Positions 18,415 through 27,503 of a stretch of DNA of 64,000 nt are shown piece after piece (position 1 is the first letter of the stretch; each line of letters opens with the position of its first letter). The DNA is taken from assembly GCF_002797415.1 (NCBI RefSeq), contig NZ_KZ454944.1, positions 581,745 through 645,744 of the forward strand, read 5' to 3'. The stretch is from Bacillus alkalisoli (GTDB taxonomy: Bacteria > Bacillota > Bacilli > Bacillales > Bacillaceae_I). Made by a program: the position numbers and the translations under genes. The notes under the pieces were generated by a model. That model saw only the letters and a list, made by a program, of their open reading frames with translations, was not told where the DNA came from and ran no database searches.

Positions 18415-18603
18415 GTTGATTTCCGTGCAAGGCTGAGACTCCTCGAAAATGCATCCCTGTCGTAGCCTTCCTTGTCCTGCGGGAGAAGCGAGGAGCGGAA
18501 GATCCCACAGGCGCATGCGCCGAGGAGTAGGTTTTTTCACGACAGTGAAAATAACCTTTCTTTTTACCGCACGCGGAAAGCGAAGCCTTGCACGGAAATC
18601 AAC
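18415..18603 (+). repeat. Palindromic interspersed element, copy A
   Basis: Outer arms GTTGATTTCCGTGCAAGGCT (18415-18434) and its perfect complement (18584-18603). The core carries GAGACTCCT, CTGCGGGAGAAGCG and the GGCGCATGCGCC hairpin. It has a left insert CGAAAATGCATC...CCTTGTC and a right insert forming a hairpin TTTTCAC-GACA-GTGAAAA flanked by AGGTT/AACCT. No gene. The remainder of 18187-18664 shows nothing else recognisable. Confidence 0.85.
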
Positions 18604-18664
18604 AACGAACTTTAACACAGCCGTAGAAAAAGAAGGTTGATCATTATAGATTGTAGGTGTACAT

Positions 18665-20179
18665 ATGTCTAAATTGAAAGTTGCGAGTATTTTATTGCTT
18701 TTTTCTACTTTTTTCTTGAAATTTTCAAGTATGTTAAGAGATGTCACAATTGGTTATTACTTTGGTTCATCCTCTATTACAGATGCATACTTTGCAGCGA
18801 TGACTATTCCTACTGCAATCATTCTTTTTATGTTAACAGGTATGAAAGGTGCATTTTTACCAAGTTATTATAAATATGAAAAAGATAACAAAGGATTTTC
18901 TCACTTAACGAATATTGTGAAAGGGACATTTGGTATAGGAGTAATTATATCCTTAGCAGGAATTATTGCTTCCCCATATATTATCCGTTTCTTTTATCCT
19001 AGCTTTACGGATCAGGCGGCTGAAGTTGCTGTCTGGACATTAATTTTTTATTTTGCAGCGGTTGTGCTAGTTGGAGTTAATGCTGTATATGAAGGATACT
19101 TCGATGCGAAAAAGAAATTTTCATTTTCTACATTTTCACAAACAATCGTAGTTATTTGTACCATTGGTTCAATGATTATTTTACATAGCCATATAGGGAT
19201 ATATTCCGTTCCTATAGGCTACTTTGTCGGAACCATTATTTCCTTGATCATGAAGCTTTTATATTTAAAACCTGCAAACTTTTTGAATTGGAAACAAAAA
19301 ATAAATCGTAAAGAAGTGCAAATGTTTTACATTGTGTTTCTTCCAGTTGGCTTAACAATCGCAGTCGGGCAGATTAACATGTTTGTGAACACGTTATTTG
19401 CAGCAGGATTGGGTGAAGGTGTTGTAACAAACTTAAATTATGCATTCCGACTAGTAAATATACCACAAGCTATTTTTGGTGTCGTGATTGCGACGATTAT
19501 CTTTCCTATATTAGCAGAAGCTAAATCGCAAAATAATGATTTGTTGTTTAAAAATGGAATAGAAAAAGGATTATCCTTTATGTTCCTGTTTTTAGCCCCT
19601 GCTGTTGCGGGAATGGTATTACTAATGAAACCACTTGTCCAATTAGTATATGAAAGAGGGGCTTTTGACTCAATAGCTACTTCTTTAACAAGTGAGTATG
19701 CCATTTTTTATATCGGTTCCGTATTGTTCTATAGTATTCAAGCTGTTATTGCAAAAGGTTTTTACACGTTAGAAAAAGGACATTATATTTTAAGGGTGGG
19801 GATTTTTTCCATAATATTAAATGTTATTTTTAACGCTATTCTATCAAAGTTGATGGGACCTGTAGGATTAGCACTTTCCACATCTTTAGTAGGTTTTATC
19901 TATTCAGCAATAACTTTTACAACATTATATAAGCTTGTTGGTGGTTTTAATCTAAGAAGAATCGGGTTAGAGTATACTAAAATAGCCATAAGTACAATTT
20001 GTATGATCGGTTTACTTCTCCTTGTAGTTCAATATTTAGAGGGATTCGGAAATGTCTTTTATATTATCACTGCCATAATAATTGGCGTACCAGTTTACTT
20101 TATTGCACTGTTTTTACTCAAAGTAGAATCTTTAAGAGAAATTCTGAGGAGTAGTAAATTAAAAAAATTAGCTAAATGA
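18665..20179 (+). CDS. MurJ/MviN-like lipid-linked glycan flippase
   Basis: 504 residues with about 13-14 hydrophobic segments. The N-terminal SMLRDVTIGYYFGSSSITDAYFAA, with Arg-Asp just after the first membrane segment, and the LPSYYKY region are typical of the MurJ (MVF) branch of the MOP exporters. These flip undecaprenyl-PP-linked sugars to the outer face. ATG 18665 follows GTAGGTG. Its position between polymerase-like, GT4 and TagO genes suggests a Wzx-like role for a wall polysaccharide unit rather than the housekeeping lipid II flippase, similar to B. subtilis TuaB/YtgP-type paralogues. Lipid II flipping cannot be excluded. Confidence 0.85.
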   Translation: MSKLKVASILLLFSTFFLKFSSMLRDVTIGYYFGSSSITDAYFAAMTIPTAIILFMLTGMKGAFLPSYYKYEKDNKGFSHLTNIVKGTFGIGVIISLAGIIASPYIIRFFYPSFTDQAAEVAVWTLIFYFAAVVLVGVNAVYEGYFDAKKKFSFSTFSQTIVVICTIGSMIILHSHIGIYSVPIGYFVGTIISLIMKLLYLKPANFLNWKQKINRKEVQMFYIVFLPVGLTIAVGQINMFVNTLFAAGLGEGVVTNLNYAFRLVNIPQAIFGVVIATIIFPILAEAKSQNNDLLFKNGIEKGLSFMFLFLAPAVAGMVLLMKPLVQLVYERGAFDSIATSLTSEYAIFYIGSVLFYSIQAVIAKGFYTLEKGHYILRVGIFSIILNVIFNAILSKLMGPVGLALSTSLVGFIYSAITFTTLYKLVGGFNLRRIGLEYTKIAISTICMIGLLLLVVQYLEGFGNVFYIITAIIIGVPVYFIALFLLKVESLREILRSSKLKKLAK

Positions 20180-20271
20180 GTTCTTTTCATTATTATGACT
20201 AATATACGAACCGAACTTATAATTATTAACTCAAATAATGTACAAATTTGCAGATTGAACAGGTGAGATAA

Positions 20272-21369
20272 ATGAAAAAAGTTTTAGTTTTAAGCAACAT
20301 GTATCCAAGTGAAAAGTCTAAAACATTCGGCATTTTTGTAGAAAATCAAGTGAAAGCACTTAAAGGTAGAGGGCTTGAAGTAGACGTTTTAGCTATAACA
20401 AATACGAATAATTCTAAAGGTGCATTAATAAAGAAATATTTTCAATGGGGATTAAAAACGTTATGGAATGTCGCAACAAAAGGGAAAAGTTATGATGTAG
20501 TACATGCTCATTATGTATTTCCAACTGGAATCCTTGGTTTATTATATAAAAAATTTTTTAACAAGCGATTGATTGTTACGGCCCATGGTGGCGATATTGA
20601 TAGGATGAGTAAGACAAATCCGCTAATACTAAAATGGACAAATTACATTTTGCAAGAGAGTGATCATATTATTGCGGTTGGACAAGAATTAAAGAGGGCT
20701 ATACACGAAGATTTTCAAGTTCCAACTGAAAAAATATCGATTATCAATATGGGAGTAAATCGAGATGTGTTTTTACCTATTGAAAAGAAACTAGCTCGAC
20801 AACAATGTCAGATTGGACCAGATGAGATTCCACTTTTGTTTGTAGGGAATTTAATCGAACAAAAAGGCATCTTAGAGCTTTTAGTGGCATTTGACAAAGT
20901 GAAAAAAGAAATCCCGAATGTTTCGTTATATATTATAGGAACAAAAAAAAGTAATGATTTTTATGAAAAGATTACTTCAATAAGTAAGGACATAGGAAGT
21001 GTTACGATAATGGATGCAAAACCACAGGCTGAAGTAGCTCAATGGATGTCTGCTGCCGAAGCATTTATCTTACCTTCCCACTTAGAAGGTTTTGGCCTAG
21101 TTGCATTAGAGGCTATGTCTTGTCACACACCAGTTGTTGGAACTAATGTTGGCGGACTGTCTTATCTTTTACAAGGTGGAGCTGGTGTACTGGTTGAGGC
21201 GAAAAACCCTGAGTCATTATTTGATGGAATTATCCAGTTGTTAAACGACAAATCCAATATCGCTTCCATTGTTCAAGAAGGAGAAAATCAGGCGGACAAA
21301 AATGACGAAAGAAAAATGATTAATCATGTCTTAAAACTCTACGGACTAAGTACACAAAAAGATAAATAA
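20272..21369 (+). CDS. GT4-family glycosyltransferase
   Basis: 365 residues with the two-domain GT-B plan. N-terminal: VLVLSNMYPSEKSKTFGIFVENQ and VVHAHYVFPTGILG. C-terminal nucleotide-sugar-binding: FVGNLIEQKGILELLVAF, then ILPSHLEGFGLVALEAMSC with the E-x7-E motif of GT4. There is no membrane segment, so it acts at the cytoplasmic face. It starts at ATG 20272 behind AGGTGAG, 92 bp after the flippase gene, and probably adds a sugar to the lipid-linked repeat unit. It resembles TuaC-like enzymes in size and context; donor and acceptor are not predictable. Confidence 0.88.
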   Translation: MKKVLVLSNMYPSEKSKTFGIFVENQVKALKGRGLEVDVLAITNTNNSKGALIKKYFQWGLKTLWNVATKGKSYDVVHAHYVFPTGILGLLYKKFFNKRLIVTAHGGDIDRMSKTNPLILKWTNYILQESDHIIAVGQELKRAIHEDFQVPTEKISIINMGVNRDVFLPIEKKLARQQCQIGPDEIPLLFVGNLIEQKGILELLVAFDKVKKEIPNVSLYIIGTKKSNDFYEKITSISKDIGSVTIMDAKPQAEVAQWMSAAEAFILPSHLEGFGLVALEAMSCHTPVVGTNVGGLSYLLQGGAGVLVEAKNPESLFDGIIQLLNDKSNIASIVQEGENQADKNDERKMINHVLKLYGLSTQKDK

Positions 21370-21502
21370 TTTAGAAGTATTTAATATTAACACATGAAAC
21401 TTTTTTGAATCAAATACGTCTAATGAATGTCCAACCAAAATAGATAAGACTTATGTTCCATAGTGGTTAACAGCTTGTCATCATATTTTAATATTAAGGT
21501 AG

Positions 21503-21532
21503 TTTAATAGTTTACATGAATTATGCTATAAT
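21503..21532 (+). promoter_or_regulatory. Putative extended -10 promoter of tagO
   Basis: TGCTATAAT (21524-21532) forms an extended -10; TTTAAT at 21503-21508 lies 18 bp upstream as a weak -35. It leaves a leader of about 110 nt before tagO. Confidence 0.55.
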
Positions 21533-21649
21533 GCACTTTGTAATGGTTAAAATGAAAGAATATGCAAATTGTCAAAATCATCTAGTAATAGAAGAAAGAA
21601 ATAGAGAGAAAATATTTATGAACTTACTTATGAATTGGGTGGTAATAAA

Positions 21650-22711
21650 ATGGACATAAAATTTCTAATTGCATTTTTTGTATCTTTTTTGACAGTCCTT
21701 ATCATTACACCGTTTGTTATAAAATTTGCACATAAAATTGGAGCAACCGATCAACCTAACAATAGAAAAGTTCATCAAAAAGTTATGCCACGGCTTGGTG
21801 GACTTGGAATATTTATTGGAGTGGTTGCTGGATATTTTGCAACAGGACTATACAACGAAAGAATAACTGGCATTATTGTTGGTGGTATTATCATCGTTAT
21901 TATAGGTGTACTAGATGATAAATACGAATTAAGCGCAAAATGGAAGTTACTCGGTCAATTAGCAGCTGCAGGCATTATTGTGATGACAGGTTTACGAATT
22001 GAATATATCTCAATCCCTTTTGTTTTAGAATCTTTCCATATCGGTTGGTTCGCAATCCCACTTACTATCTTCTGGATTGTCGGAATTACAAATGCAATTA
22101 ATTTAATTGACGGTTTAGATGGATTAGCAGCAGGAATCTCATCTATTGCGATTGCCACCATTGCTGTACTAGCATTTATTGCTGGCAAAGATTTAATTTT
22201 AATCCTTTCTTTAATTGTCTTAGGTAGTACAATCGGTTTCTTATTTTTTAATTTCCACCCAGCAAAGATATTTATGGGTGATACAGGAGCCTTATTTTTA
22301 GGATATTGTATATCAGTTTTTTCTTTATTAGGTTTATACAAAAGTGTTACGTTATTCAGCTTATTTATACCTATTATCATTTTAGGTGTACCAGTTTTTG
22401 ACACTGCGTTTGCTATTATTCGAAGGCTTTTAAATAAACAACCAATATCTGCTCCAGATAAAAGCCATTTACACCATCGTCTGTTAGCAATAGGATTCTC
22501 ACACCGAAACACAGTTCTTGTTATGTACGGCTTTGGAATATTCTTTAGTATGTGTGCCGTATTCTTAACTTCTGCAACATTACTCGGAACCATTATTATA
22601 ATGATTGTTTTAGCATTGATCTTACATGTAATTGCAGAATTAGTCGGTGCTGTTAAAATGAGAAATAAACCATTCTTAAAGTTCTATAGAAAAGTGTTCG
22701 GAAGACAATAA
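21650..22711 (+). CDS. tagO: Undecaprenyl-phosphate GlcNAc-1-phosphate transferase
   Basis: GGGTGG (21637-21642) places the start at ATG 21650 rather than TTG 21635; 353 residues, about 11 membrane segments. WecA/TagO/MraY-family motifs are present: RKVHQKVMPRLGGLGIF, VLDDKYELSAKWK, the catalytic NAINLIDGLDGLAAG, FMGDTGALFLGY and the cytoplasmic His motif DKSHLHHRLLAIGFSH. It transfers GlcNAc-1-P from UDP-GlcNAc to undecaprenyl phosphate, the committed step of wall teichoic acid, teichuronic acid and related secondary wall polymers. TagA is the next enzyme in the pathway. It is convergent with the LCP gene across a shared terminator. Confidence 0.95.
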   Translation: MDIKFLIAFFVSFLTVLIITPFVIKFAHKIGATDQPNNRKVHQKVMPRLGGLGIFIGVVAGYFATGLYNERITGIIVGGIIIVIIGVLDDKYELSAKWKLLGQLAAAGIIVMTGLRIEYISIPFVLESFHIGWFAIPLTIFWIVGITNAINLIDGLDGLAAGISSIAIATIAVLAFIAGKDLILILSLIVLGSTIGFLFFNFHPAKIFMGDTGALFLGYCISVFSLLGLYKSVTLFSLFIPIIILGVPVFDTAFAIIRRLLNKQPISAPDKSHLHHRLLAIGFSHRNTVLVMYGFGIFFSMCAVFLTSATLLGTIIIMIVLALILHVIAELVGAVKMRNKPFLKFYRKVFGRQ

Positions 22712-22712
22712 A

Positions 22713-22743
22713 AAATCCCCTTCACTGATGAAGGGGTTTTTTT
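22713..22743. terminator. Bidirectional terminator between tagO and the LCP gene
   Basis: AAAATCCCCTTCA pairs with TGAAGGGGTTTT; T8 on the plus side and A-rich sequence on the other suit both strands. Confidence 0.9.
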
Positions 22744-22747
22744 TACC

Positions 22748-23710
22748 TTAATTTAATTGTAAATGCTGACGAAGTTCTCTCTTTACTTCCGCTAAAGATT
22801 GTTCATCTAATTGGTAATAATAAACACCATTTATACGTGAATCCTGTCCACTAATAGATAAAGATTCTGTTGAAAGACCTAAAGCATAATCATGTAGAGC
22901 GACGAGTTGTGAAAAACGCATATTCGTCGTAATGTTATTACCTAAAGCATCAATTACATTTCCGTAACTCGTGATGGACGATACCGAAGCTGCTTCCTTA
23001 ATAATTCCTTGTACAATTAGCTGTTGACGTTTTCCACGCTCAATATCGTTGTCTAATTTTCTTGTTCTAGCTAATGCGAGGGCTTCCTCTCCATTTATAA
23101 CTTGAACACCTTTTTCTAATGATATTGCATTTTTTCTATCATGACTGTCCATTTCTGTAAAAGAAATAGGCACATCCACTTCTATTCCACCTAAAGCTTC
23201 AACTACTTCAATAAATGCAGTAAAATTCATTCGAACATAATAATCAACTGGTATATCCAACAAATCTTCTACCGTATTAACGACTCCATCTATTCCATGG
23301 AAAGCGTGGGCATGATTGATTTTATCATACGTACCCCGATCAGGCTGCATGACATACGAATCACGTGGAATACTTAACATCTTGACACTTTTATCTTTTC
23401 TATTAAAGGTTGCTACCATAATAGCATCTGTTCTTGCGCTATCACCAAAATTACGGCTACCTCCATCATCAACACCTAAAAATAAGACGCTTATATTATC
23501 TTTTCCAGGGTCTACTACTTTGTCACGAAGTTCAGACTTTCCTCCACGCTTCAAATCTAAATGTGCATCACCAGCTGCCACAATAGCTTTATACGTTATA
23601 AAACTACCATAAACGAGTCCCATCATGATAAAGAAAAGCAATGGTAAAACAAGTAAAAATCGTCTTCTTTTCTTTTTATGTCTCTTTTCCATACGGGCAT
23701 TATATTTCAT
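22748..23710 (-). CDS. tagU: LytR-CpsA-Psr family wall glycopolymer ligase
   Basis: 320 residues. A short basic cytoplasmic tail (KRHKKKRRR) and one membrane segment (FLLVLPLLFFIMMGLVYGSF) precede an extracellular LCP domain. LCP motifs are clear: SVLFLGVDDGG, DSARTDAIMVATF, MLSIPRDSYV and the Arg-containing LARTRKLDNDIERGKRQQ. LCP enzymes attach undecaprenyl-linked polymers to peptidoglycan MurNAc. GAGGAG lies upstream of ATG 23710. It follows yvyE by 19 bp, as a two-gene operon. The match is to the TagT/TagU/TagV group generally; which paralogue cannot be said. It plausibly completes the polymer pathway of this region. Confidence 0.92.
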   Translation of the reverse strand: MKYNARMEKRHKKKRRRFLLVLPLLFFIMMGLVYGSFITYKAIVAAGDAHLDLKRGGKSELRDKVVDPGKDNISVLFLGVDDGGSRNFGDSARTDAIMVATFNRKDKSVKMLSIPRDSYVMQPDRGTYDKINHAHAFHGIDGVVNTVEDLLDIPVDYYVRMNFTAFIEVVEALGGIEVDVPISFTEMDSHDRKNAISLEKGVQVINGEEALALARTRKLDNDIERGKRQQLIVQGIIKEAASVSSITSYGNVIDALGNNITTNMRFSQLVALHDYALGLSTESLSISGQDSRINGVYYYQLDEQSLAEVKRELRQHLQLN

Positions 23711-23729
23711 AAGTTATAATCTCCTCAAA

Positions 23730-24374
23730 TTACATATTACGTGCAGGCTCTTCTAAATATATTTCTTCCCCTTCAACAGTATTACTTTTCCCGTTGGTCA
23801 GTTCTATCATCCACTCGACGTACTGTTGCTTTTGTCCTTCTGCCACGTATACTTCCATTTCAACATCGGCTAAATAGTGTATGTCTTTTATAGTATACGT
23901 AGTGGAATTTCGGAGTTCATTTTCTGCTTTTCCTAAAAGTGTGTAATCGAAAGTTGTGTGCATCACTCTCATTAGTTTTCTTTCCACTATACCAGTATCT
24001 GCTAAACCTTCCGATGTACATTTTCCGTATGCGCGGATTAAGCCACCTGCGCCAAGTTTAATTCCCCCGTAATATCGGGTAATAACTACTACTGTATCTT
24101 TTAATCCTTTTTTCTTTAGGACTTCGAGAATAGGAACACCGGCTGTGCCGCTTGGCTCACCGTCATCGTTTGCTTTTTGAATATGATCTGCTTCTCCTAT
24201 TAGGTAGGCAGAACAATTGTGAGTGGCATTCCAATGTTTCTTTTTTATTTCTTGAATGAAGCTTTGTGCTTCTTCTTCTGTTGTTGCTCTATTCACATGT
24301 GCAATAAATCTCGATTTTTGGATGACAATTTCGTGCTCGCCATAACCTTTGACGGTATAGTATTGAGCTAACAA
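23730..24374 (-). CDS. yvyE: YigZ/IMPACT family protein
   Basis: The best start is TTG 24374, 8 nt after AAGGAG, giving 214 residues that begin LAQYYTVKGYGEHEIVIQKS; TTG 24380 is too close to that ribosome binding site. The IMPACT/YigZ signature is present: KSRFIAHV, ATHNCSAYLIG, DDGEPSGTAGVPIL, VVITRYYGGIKLGAGGLIRAY. A C-terminal ferredoxin-like DUF1949 domain follows (about 140-205). Bacterial members are of uncertain function; a role near the ribosome or nucleic acid has been proposed for the family. It is first in an operon with the LCP ligase, as in B. subtilis. Confidence 0.92.
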   Translation of the reverse strand: MLAQYYTVKGYGEHEIVIQKSRFIAHVNRATTEEEAQSFIQEIKKKHWNATHNCSAYLIGEADHIQKANDDGEPSGTAGVPILEVLKKKGLKDTVVVITRYYGGIKLGAGGLIRAYGKCTSEGLADTGIVERKLMRVMHTTFDYTLLGKAENELRNSTTYTIKDIHYLADVEMEVYVAEGQKQQYVEWMIELTNGKSNTVEGEEIYLEEPARNM

Positions 24375-25007
24375 GTTCAACTCTCCTTAAAACCAATTGT
24401 ATGGTATGTGGAAAAACCATACTCTACCTATTATAAAGTTATGGGTGTCTTACTTCAATTATTAAATTGTGCCAAACAGACTAAATTCGACAGTTTTTGA
24501 AATATTTAATGTAATTGTAATGTGTTTATATTTTAATCATTCTTAATTACTTGATTCACAATTAGTTTATTTAATGGGACATGTCCGTTCATTTCCGCTG
24601 CAGGCACTTGCTTTCCGCGGGGAGCGACGTGAGCCTCCTCGGCGAACCCGCCTGTGGGGTCTCACGCTTCGCTCTACTTCCCGCAGGAGTCAAGTGCCTT
24701 CCGCTCCAATTCACTATAGGTTACAAATAATGGTAAATTCAACGGTGTTACAAATTATTTAAATTGATTTAATAACCAACACGGTTTTGGAAAGAAAACA
24801 TTATTGATATTGGCAACTATATAAGTGAAATTAGTTGCCGATAAAACAACTGAAGAACAAATTTCGACAAGACCGACGGAAAACTTTGTCGGGCGTGGAA
24901 TAGTATAGGGAGTACGTTATTGTGTTATAGTAGGTACTATGAACCACTGTTTAAAGAAGACTTTTAAATATTCTTCTAAGAATACAGGGTCTTTTGGAGG
25001 ATGACCT
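24375..25007. other. Intergenic region between yvyE and degS
   Basis: Besides element copy B it holds an inverted repeat GGCAACTA (24812-24819) / TAGTTGCC (24832-24839) and a second imperfect one around CCGACGGAAAACTTTGTCGG (about 24873-24892) within 180 bp of degS. These may be regulatory; no consensus promoter was convincing. Confidence 0.35.
24587..24714 (-). repeat. Palindromic interspersed element, copy B
   Basis: Reverse-oriented copy. The inner part of the arms is perfect (GGCACTTG against CAAGTGCC); the outer part is degenerate (16 of 24 pairs). The core (reverse) shows GACTCCTGCGGG, GAGACCCCACAGGCGGG and GAGGAGGCTCACG. It is the most diverged complete copy. Confidence 0.8.
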
Positions 25008-26150
25008 ATGTCGCGTAAAGTTATAAACTCAAAACAATTAGATGTAATCATTGAAAAAATGGTGAATGCCGTTGAAACGAGTAAAACGGACATTTTTGAA
25101 ATCGGTGAAACTTCCCGTCAAGAATTTGAAGGTCTGGAAGCAGAATTGCAAGGTATCAAGTTGGAGATTGCGCAACTCATACATGCTCAAGAAAAACTAG
25201 AAACAAAAGTACGGTTTGCTCGTAGTCGACTATCTGAAGTAAGTCGTCAATTTAAAACATACTCAGAAGAACAAATAAGACAAGCTTATGATCAAGCTCA
25301 CGAGTTACAACTAGAATTAAACACATTGGCGCAAAAAGAACAGCAACTTAGATCGAGAAGGGATGACATCGAAAGACGTCTCATTAAATTACATGAAACA
25401 ATCGATCGCGCCGACCATTTAGTGAGCCAAATATCTGTTATTTTAAATTACGTTCAAAGTGACTTACAACAGGTTGGCGAACTCGTTGCCGACGTTGCTG
25501 AGAGAAGAGAGTTCGGCTTTAAAATAATGGAAGCACAAGAGGAAGAAAGAAGACGACTTTCTCGAGAAATTCACGATGGCCCAGCCCAAATGCTTGCCAA
25601 CGTTATGATGCGCTCAGATTTAATTGAGAGAACATATCGCGAACGCGGCCCAGAGCAAGCATTAAAAGAGATTCGCGATTTAAAAACGATGGTGCGTTCT
25701 GCTCTATATGAGGTTCGTCGCATCATTTATGACCTACGACCTATGGCATTAGACGATTTAGGATTAATTCCTACATTGAAAAAATATATCACAACAATTG
25801 AAGAATACCACGGCGGCAAGCCAAGGATTGTATTTTCGTTTTTAGGGGAAGAGAAAAGAAGTGAATCTAATCTAGAAGTAGCTCTTTTCCGTCTTGTACA
25901 AGAGTCAGTCCAAAATGCGATCAAGCATGCGAAAGCCAAATTAATTCAAGTGAAATGTGAAATGAGAAAAGACTCTATCACGGTCTTAATAAAAGACGAC
26001 GGTGTAGGATTCGACACAAACATAAAAAAAGATCAATCATTCGGTCTAATTGGAATGAAAGAGAGAATGGAATTAATAGAAGGCGAATTAAGTATCCAAT
26101 CCAAAATCGGCAACGGAACACTCGTCATCATCCGCGTTCCAGTTAGATAA
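25008..26150 (+). CDS. degS: Sensor histidine kinase DegS
   Basis: 380 residues, no membrane segment, hence cytoplasmic. A long coiled-coil sensor region (about 20-175, heptad-rich: QGIKLEIAQLIHAQEKLETKV) is followed by a HisKA_3 box, RRLSREIHDGPAQMLANVMMRSD, with phospho-acceptor His189 (same residue number as in B. subtilis DegS). The HATPase domain shows VQNAIKHAKA, DDGVGFD and FGLIGMKERMELI. GGAGG precedes ATG 25008. It phosphorylates DegU, encoded downstream, controlling exoenzymes, competence and motility. Element copy C separates degS from degU (370-bp gap), unlike the tight pair in B. subtilis. Confidence 0.97.
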   Translation: MSRKVINSKQLDVIIEKMVNAVETSKTDIFEIGETSRQEFEGLEAELQGIKLEIAQLIHAQEKLETKVRFARSRLSEVSRQFKTYSEEQIRQAYDQAHELQLELNTLAQKEQQLRSRRDDIERRLIKLHETIDRADHLVSQISVILNYVQSDLQQVGELVADVAERREFGFKIMEAQEEERRRLSREIHDGPAQMLANVMMRSDLIERTYRERGPEQALKEIRDLKTMVRSALYEVRRIIYDLRPMALDDLGLIPTLKKYITTIEEYHGGKPRIVFSFLGEEKRSESNLEVALFRLVQESVQNAIKHAKAKLIQVKCEMRKDSITVLIKDDGVGFDTNIKKDQSFGLIGMKERMELIEGELSIQSKIGNGTLVIIRVPVR

Positions 26151-26206
26151 AATTGTTTTTAAATTAGAAGTGTTTGTGCTCAATTGGTTTACATACATTC
26201 CCCAGA

Positions 26207-26460
26207 TGTTTATTTGCGAGCAAGACGAAGACTCCTGCGGGAAAAGCGGGAAACGGGAGACCCCACAGGTGCGGATGCACCGAGGAGGCTCCCGGCGCCA
26301 CGAAAAGTTGGAAGCGGCTTGTTCAGCTCCGACAAGCATAAGACAGGGGCGGCTAGAGGGTGTTCTTTGCCCTCTAGATGACCATGGCTTATGTCTCGAG
26401 GAGCTAGCCGCTGGAACTAGACACGCCCGCTGAAAGCGAAGTCTTGCTCGCAAATAAACA
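26207..26460 (+). repeat. Palindromic interspersed element, copy C (in degS-degU gap)
   Basis: Perfect 20-bp arms TGTTTATTTGCGAGCAAGAC (26207-26226) and complement (26441-26460). The core has AGACTCCTGCGGGAAAAGCGG, the inner hairpin GGTGC-GGAT-GCACC and GAGGAGGCTCCCGG. It contains an extra segment of about 120 bp (26303-26423) that is itself foldable (GGCTAGAGGG/CCCTCTAG; AAGCATAAGACA/TGGCTTATGTCT; GCGGCTAG/CTAGCCGC). At 254 bp it is the largest copy. Confidence 0.85.
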
Positions 26461-26520
26461 GCGTTATAAACTAATTCTAATTTAAGGACGAACAAGATAA
26501 ATACATAGGGAGGAAGAACA

Positions 26521-27216
26521 ATGGAAACGACTAAGATTGTAATCATTGATGACCACCAACTTTTCCGCGAAGGTGTAAAACGCATATTAGATTTTGAAAC
26601 AAACTTTAACGTAATAGCAGAAGGCGACGACGGCATCGAAGCACTAGACTTAATGGAAAAATATATGCCAGATGTAGTCATCATGGACATAAACATGCCA
26701 CAAATGAACGGTGTCGAAGCAACCCAAAAGCTTGTAGAAGCATACCCAGAGGCAAAAGTCATTGTTCTATCTATCCACGATGATGAAAACTACGTAACGC
26801 ACGTCCTAAAAACAGGTGCGCGCGGCTACCTTTTAAAAGACATGGATGCAGATGCACTAGTAGATGCAGTGAAAGTTGTTGCAGAAGGCGGCTCTTACTT
26901 GCACCCAAAAGTAACACATAACTTAGTAAAAGAATACCGTCGTTTATCCGAAGGTATTGCTTCTGGTGGTGGTGTTGGACTAGCTTACAAACAAGTAGAA
27001 ATTCGCCGACCACTACACTTATTAACTCGCCGCGAATGCGAAGTACTTCAATTACTAGCAGACGGCCAAAGCAATAAAACGATTGGTGAAACACTATACA
27101 TTAGTGAAAAAACAGTTAAAAACCACGTAAGTAACATCTTACAAAAAATGAACGTAAACGACCGTACACAAGCGGTAATTGTAGCAATAAAAAATGGTTG
27201 GGTAGAAGTAAAATAA
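26521..27216 (+). CDS. degU: Response regulator DegU
   Basis: 231 residues behind GGGAGGAAGAACA. The receiver domain has [12 protein letters not shown], phospho-acceptor Asp56 (VVIMDINMP), [11 protein letters not shown] and Lys in LLKDMDAD. A NarL/LuxR-type helix-turn-helix lies near the C terminus ([38 protein letters not shown]). DegU activates degradative enzymes and, depending on phosphorylation, competence and motility genes; phosphorylated by DegS. The window also encodes likely outputs (secreted S8 proteases, comF, flagellar genes). The intervening repeat means degU may use its own promoter. Confidence 0.97.
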   Translation: METTKIVIIDDHQLFREGVKRILDFETNFNVIAEGDDGIEALDLMEKYMPDVVIMDINMPQMNGVEATQKLVEAYPEAKVIVLSIHDDENYVTHVLKTGARGYLLKDMDADALVDAVKVVAEGGSYLHPKVTHNLVKEYRRLSEGIASGGGVGLAYKQVEIRRPLHLLTRRECEVLQLLADGQSNKTIGETLYISEKTVKNHVSNILQKMNVNDRTQAVIVAIKNGWVEVK

Positions 27217-27235
27217 CACCAACTAACAAAAGTTT

Positions 27236-27267
27236 AACCCTCAGCAGATGATGCTGGGGTTTTTTTA
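27236..27267 (+). terminator. Terminator of degU
   Basis: AACCCTCAGCA pairs with TGCTGGGGTT (one wobble), followed by T7. Confidence 0.88.
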
Positions 27268-27358
27268 TTGTCTGTGTTGTGAGTCTTTGATAAGAGCCGA
27301 GCGATCGATTGTCTGATTGAACTTATTTCTGGACTGTAATATGTTAAATTGAAGAAGC

Positions 27359-27484
27359 GGACAAGAAGTACAGAGAAGTGGACGGAAGTTGCCGAGATCC
27401 AGACGAAGATGTCGCAGATGCGGACGAAAGTTGCTAACATCCGGACGAAAACGCATAACATGCGGACAATCAGGCATGGCACAG
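27359..27484 (+). repeat. 21-bp degenerate tandem array 1 (GGACGAAAGTTGC type)
   Basis: Five consecutive units of exactly 21 bp start at 27359, 27380, 27401, 27422 and 27443, with a sixth beginning at 27464. The best unit reads GGACGAAAGTTGCTAACATC. Unit starts (GGAC/AGAC) are more conserved than ends. Minus-strand and plus-strand frames both yield 7-residue repeats, but no start signals support translation. Confidence 0.75.
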
Positions 27485-27503
27485 GGGGTATATTTTAGCT
27501 TGG

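Noticed and set aside
20180-20260. Possible third MITE-like copy between the flippase and GT4 genes
   Set aside because: Only short A+T-rich similarity (TACGAACC, ATAATTATTAA); no alignable length.
21955-22593. 212-codon minus-strand ORF opposite tagO
   Set aside because: It is the antisense shadow of a clear membrane enzyme gene, with no start signals.
26170-26433. ORFs within the degS-degU gap
   Set aside because: They lie in the palindromic element; the G+C-rich repeat opens frames on both strands, as at 18449, 24574, 31771, 46754 and 47859.
27234-27482. Minus-strand ORFs with heptad-like repeats after degU
   Set aside because: The repeats follow from the 21-bp DNA period; the ORFs overlap the degU terminator and have no ribosome binding site.
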